Shown piece by piece: positions 41,520 to 43,297 of a stretch of DNA of 43,297 nucleotides; positions within the stretch are counted from its first letter, which is position 1, and each line of letters begins with the position of its first letter. The translations under genes and the position numbers were made by a program. Under the pieces are notes generated by a model, which saw only the letters and a program-made list of their open reading frames with translations, was not told the DNA's origin and made no database searches. This stretch comes from Erythrobacter sanguineus (GTDB lineage Bacteria; Pseudomonadota; Alphaproteobacteria; Sphingomonadales; Sphingomonadaceae), in assembly GCA_945878845.1 (NCBI GenBank), contig CAMCUB010000031.1, positions 1 through 43,297 on the forward strand, in the 5' to 3' direction.

Positions 41520-42245
41520 TTGCGTGTACTCGCTTTGGCATCGCAGAAAGGTGGATCGGGGAAGACCACCCTGTCCGGACATCTCGCCGTCCAGGCTCAG
41601 CGCGCAGGCGCTGGCCCGGTGGTGCTGATCGATATCGACCCGCAAGGCTCCCTCGCGGACTGGTGGAACGAGCGCGAGGCGGAATATCCCGCCTTTGCCC
41701 AGACCACCGTCGCCCGGCTCGCCAATGACCTTGCCGTCCTGCGCCAGCAGGGCTTCAAACTGGCGGTGATCGACACCCCGCCCGCCATCACCATGGCGAT
41801 CCAGTCGGTGATTTCGGTCGCCGAACTGATCGTCGTCCCGACCCGCCCCTCCCCGCACGATCTGCGCGCCGTGGGCGCCACGGTCGACCTGTGCGAGCGT
41901 GCGGGCAAGCCGCTGGTGTTCGTCGTCAACGCGGCCACCCCCAAGGCCAAGATCACCTCGGAAGCCGCGGTCGCGCTGTCGCAGCACGGCACCGTCGCCC
42001 CGATCACGCTTCACCATCGCACCGATTTTGCCGCCTCGATGATCGATGGCCGCACCGTGATGGAAGTCGATCCCGAAAGCCGCTCGGCCGCCGAGATCGC
42101 CGCGCTGTGGCGCTATATCGCCGACCGGCTCGAGAAGAATTTCCGCCGCACCGTGTTCGCCCCTGCTCCCAACGGCGCGGGCCACCAGCACATGGGCGGC
42201 GTGCCGCGTCCCGCGGGTGGCTTCGGCCGCCGCGTGGCGCAGTAA
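41520..42245 (+). CDS. Orphan ParA-like ATPase
   Basis: A MinD/ParA-type positioning ATPase of 241 residues. The deviant Walker A motif KGGSGKTT (signature lysine K10, catalytic K15), the A' motif DIDPQGS and Walker B LAVIDTPP are all present. The start is TTG at 41520 with GGGGGA upstream. The C-terminal 30 residues are a Gly/Pro/Arg-rich tail (RTVFAPAPNGAGHQHMGGVP and onward). It is not next to parB or the gid genes, so it is not the chromosome-segregation ParA; it more likely positions a protein complex or envelope machinery. The next gene begins 18 bases downstream. Confidence 0.92.
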   Translation: MRVLALASQKGGSGKTTLSGHLAVQAQRAGAGPVVLIDIDPQGSLADWWNEREAEYPAFAQTTVARLANDLAVLRQQGFKLAVIDTPPAITMAIQSVISVAELIVVPTRPSPHDLRAVGATVDLCERAGKPLVFVVNAATPKAKITSEAAVALSQHGTVAPITLHHRTDFAASMIDGRTVMEVDPESRSAAEIAALWRYIADRLEKNFRRTVFAPAPNGAGHQHMGGVPRPAGGFGRRVAQ

Positions 42246-42263
42246 GCAAAGGCGCTGACGGCC

Positions 42264-42959
42264 ATGTCGGATTCCGGTTTCGCCTCGCTCGGCCCCTCGC
42301 TGCTGGCACGCAAGGGCGGCGCCAAGCCCGCGATGCGTCCGCAGGTCGCGCCGCTGGTGGCCGAGGACAAGCTCGAGGATCTCGGCTGGAACGACATGGG
42401 CGATTCGGACAGCGAAGGCGTCGGCGCGGACATCGTGCCGATCAGCGCCGACCTCGTCGCCGGACCGACCACCGCGGCCCCCGGCCCGATCGTGCGCCGC
42501 CAGCAGCGCCGCCTCGAAGAGCGCGTGCTCGCCGATGCGGCGATGACCGGCACCGAGACCGACGAATACGACGAGGATGAAGACAGCGAGGAAGACGGCG
42601 AACCGCTCTATGGCGAAGCCTTCGATGCAGCCGATTACGATTATGACGAGGACGAAGAGGGCGAGGAAGCGGACACCGCGATCTACTCGCCGCTCGCCCC
42701 GCACATCGCCCTGCCCGATCCGGAGCCTGCGCCCGCCGCTGCGCCCCGCGCTGCCGAGAGGAAGCGCATGCCCGCCGTGCAGTCTGCCCGCCGCGCCGCC
42801 TTCACGCTGCGGCTCGACGCCGACCGCCATCTCAAGCTGCGCCTTGCCGCGACCATGCAGGGCGTCAGCGCCCAGGTGCTCGTGACCGAGGCGCTCGACC
42901 GTCTGCTCTCCGAATATGACGAGCTCGACGTGATCGCCAATCACCTGAAGCGCCACTGA
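42264..42959 (+). CDS. Acidic protein with a ribbon-helix-helix-like C-terminus
   Basis: A 231-residue cytoplasmic protein, probable partner of the ParA-like ATPase. The N-terminal 35 residues (MSDSGFASLGPSLLARKGGA and on) look like a short conserved motif, followed by an intensely acidic stretch at about residues 95-135 (TDEYDEDEDSEEDGE, DYDYDEDEEGEEAD) and a Pro/Ala linker. The final 55 residues, AFTLRLDADRHLKLRLAATM then QGVSAQVLVTEALDRLLSEY, have the beta-strand/helix/helix pattern of ribbon-helix-helix DNA-binding proteins. ParA with an RHH partner recalls plasmid ParA/ParG, but the acidic insert is unusual. DNA binding is inferred only. Confidence 0.8.
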   Translation: MSDSGFASLGPSLLARKGGAKPAMRPQVAPLVAEDKLEDLGWNDMGDSDSEGVGADIVPISADLVAGPTTAAPGPIVRRQQRRLEERVLADAAMTGTETDEYDEDEDSEEDGEPLYGEAFDAADYDYDEDEEGEEADTAIYSPLAPHIALPDPEPAPAAAPRAAERKRMPAVQSARRAAFTLRLDADRHLKLRLAATMQGVSAQVLVTEALDRLLSEYDELDVIANHLKRH

Positions 42960-43015
42960 GCGCCCGCTACCACCACCACAACGTGAACCAACAGGATCTA
43001 CGGGGGACTTTGACC

Positions 43016-43297
43016 ATGGACCGCAGCATCAAAACCGGACGGAAGACCACGCCGCGGCTTGCGCTGGCCGTCACCACCGCGATCGCGGGGCTGGCCTTTG
43101 CCGCAGCACCGGCCGCGGCCGCACCGCGCGCCGAGACCTCCTTCGAGAACGCGCAGGATGCGCTCGCCAAGGGCAAGGTCGAAAAGGCGATCAAGCACGC
43201 CGAAGCGGCAGTGCAGGCCGACGGGCGCAACCCCGGCTACCGCGCGCTGCTGGGCGCTGCCTATCGCGAGGCGGGCCGCGTCGAAGCGGCCGCGACC
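43016..43297 (+). CDS. Secreted TPR protein, truncated by the window edge
   Basis: Only the first 94 residues are in the window. A signal peptide is visible (about residues 14-37, LALAVTTAIAGLAFAAAPAA then AAAP), followed by tetratricopeptide-type helices (ENAQDALAKGKVEKAIKHAEAAVQADGRNPGYRALLGAAYREAGRVEAA). It begins 57 bases after the RHH-like gene, in line with a three-gene unit with the ParA-like gene. The full length and any C-terminal domain are unseen. Confidence 0.85.
   Translation, partial: MDRSIKTGRKTTPRLALAVTTAIAGLAFAAAPAAAAPRAETSFENAQDALAKGKVEKAIKHAEAAVQADGRNPGYRALLGAAYREAGRVEAAAT

Noticed and set aside
41520..42245. Chromosome-segregation ParA
   Set aside because: No parB follows and the usual gid/rsm neighbours are missing; the partner gene is RHH-like instead.

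Overview
The window is GC-rich, gene-dense chromosomal DNA from an alphaproteobacterium, most likely Sphingomonadales and probably Erythrobacteraceae. This rests on gene content and order: the CtrA-pathway phosphotransferase ChpT, RpoH, TIGR02186 beside a TauE/SafE exporter, DUF3297, a class A RNase P RNA, and short dispersed intergenic palindromes. The species cannot be fixed by reading alone. No phage, plasmid, insertion sequence or CRISPR array was seen. Almost everything is housekeeping or envelope biology, with one visibly decaying gene (nfrB-like).

Layout: 1-3846 holds the 3' part of valS, a small secreted protein and queE on the + strand. 3882-4652 is an unknown anchored protein, followed by an inverted pair of dispersed repeats and a HerA-like ATPase (-). 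6741-8430 is a TauE/SafE exporter plus its TIGR02186 partner (-). 8512-11200 is an NfrA-like/NfrB-like glycan-export pair in which the NfrB-like glycosyltransferase carries both a nonsense codon and a frameshift. 11323-15112 has glyoxalase I, a SIMPL protein, a metallophosphatase and UDP-glucose dehydrogenase. 15293-16837 is a pentapeptide/LprI-like fusion. 17133-19400 holds, on the - strand, M67 metallopeptidase, chpT, an amidase and then rnpB. 19417-21390 has an RluD-family pseudouridine synthase and rpoH. A perfect 16-bp parS palindrome lies at 21521-21536.

21555-24439 encodes a secreted unknown, a secreted M20 amidohydrolase and mtgA. 24447-28303 is a cation-efflux gene overlapping an ECF sigma factor, which overlaps an RskA-like anti-sigma factor, followed by two tandem secreted fasciclin (FAS1) proteins. 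The two FAS1 genes share an inverted repeat upstream and similar terminators downstream. 28450-29555 has a polysaccharide deacetylase and a small phosphatase-like protein. 29683-35084 holds clpX, clpP and tig, with a secreted amidase inverted between clpP and tig. Then come tRNA-Leu(UAG), DUF3297, der and DUF2721. 37716-38554 is the bacterioferritin/Bfd pair, with a Fur-box-like site before bfd and 9-bp repeats in the bfr leader. 38768-41246 encodes a DUF418 membrane protein and a Sel1-SPOR protein. 41520-43297 is an orphan ParA-like ATPase, an acidic protein with a ribbon-helix-helix-like C-terminus, and the start of a secreted TPR protein.

The most notable items are the parS site, the ECF sigma/anti-sigma/twin-FAS1 module with its shared upstream motif, the two-lesion nfrB-like gene next to an intact nfrA-like gene, the covarying palindromic repeat family, and the ParA plus ribbon-helix-helix pair with a palindrome in its upstream region.
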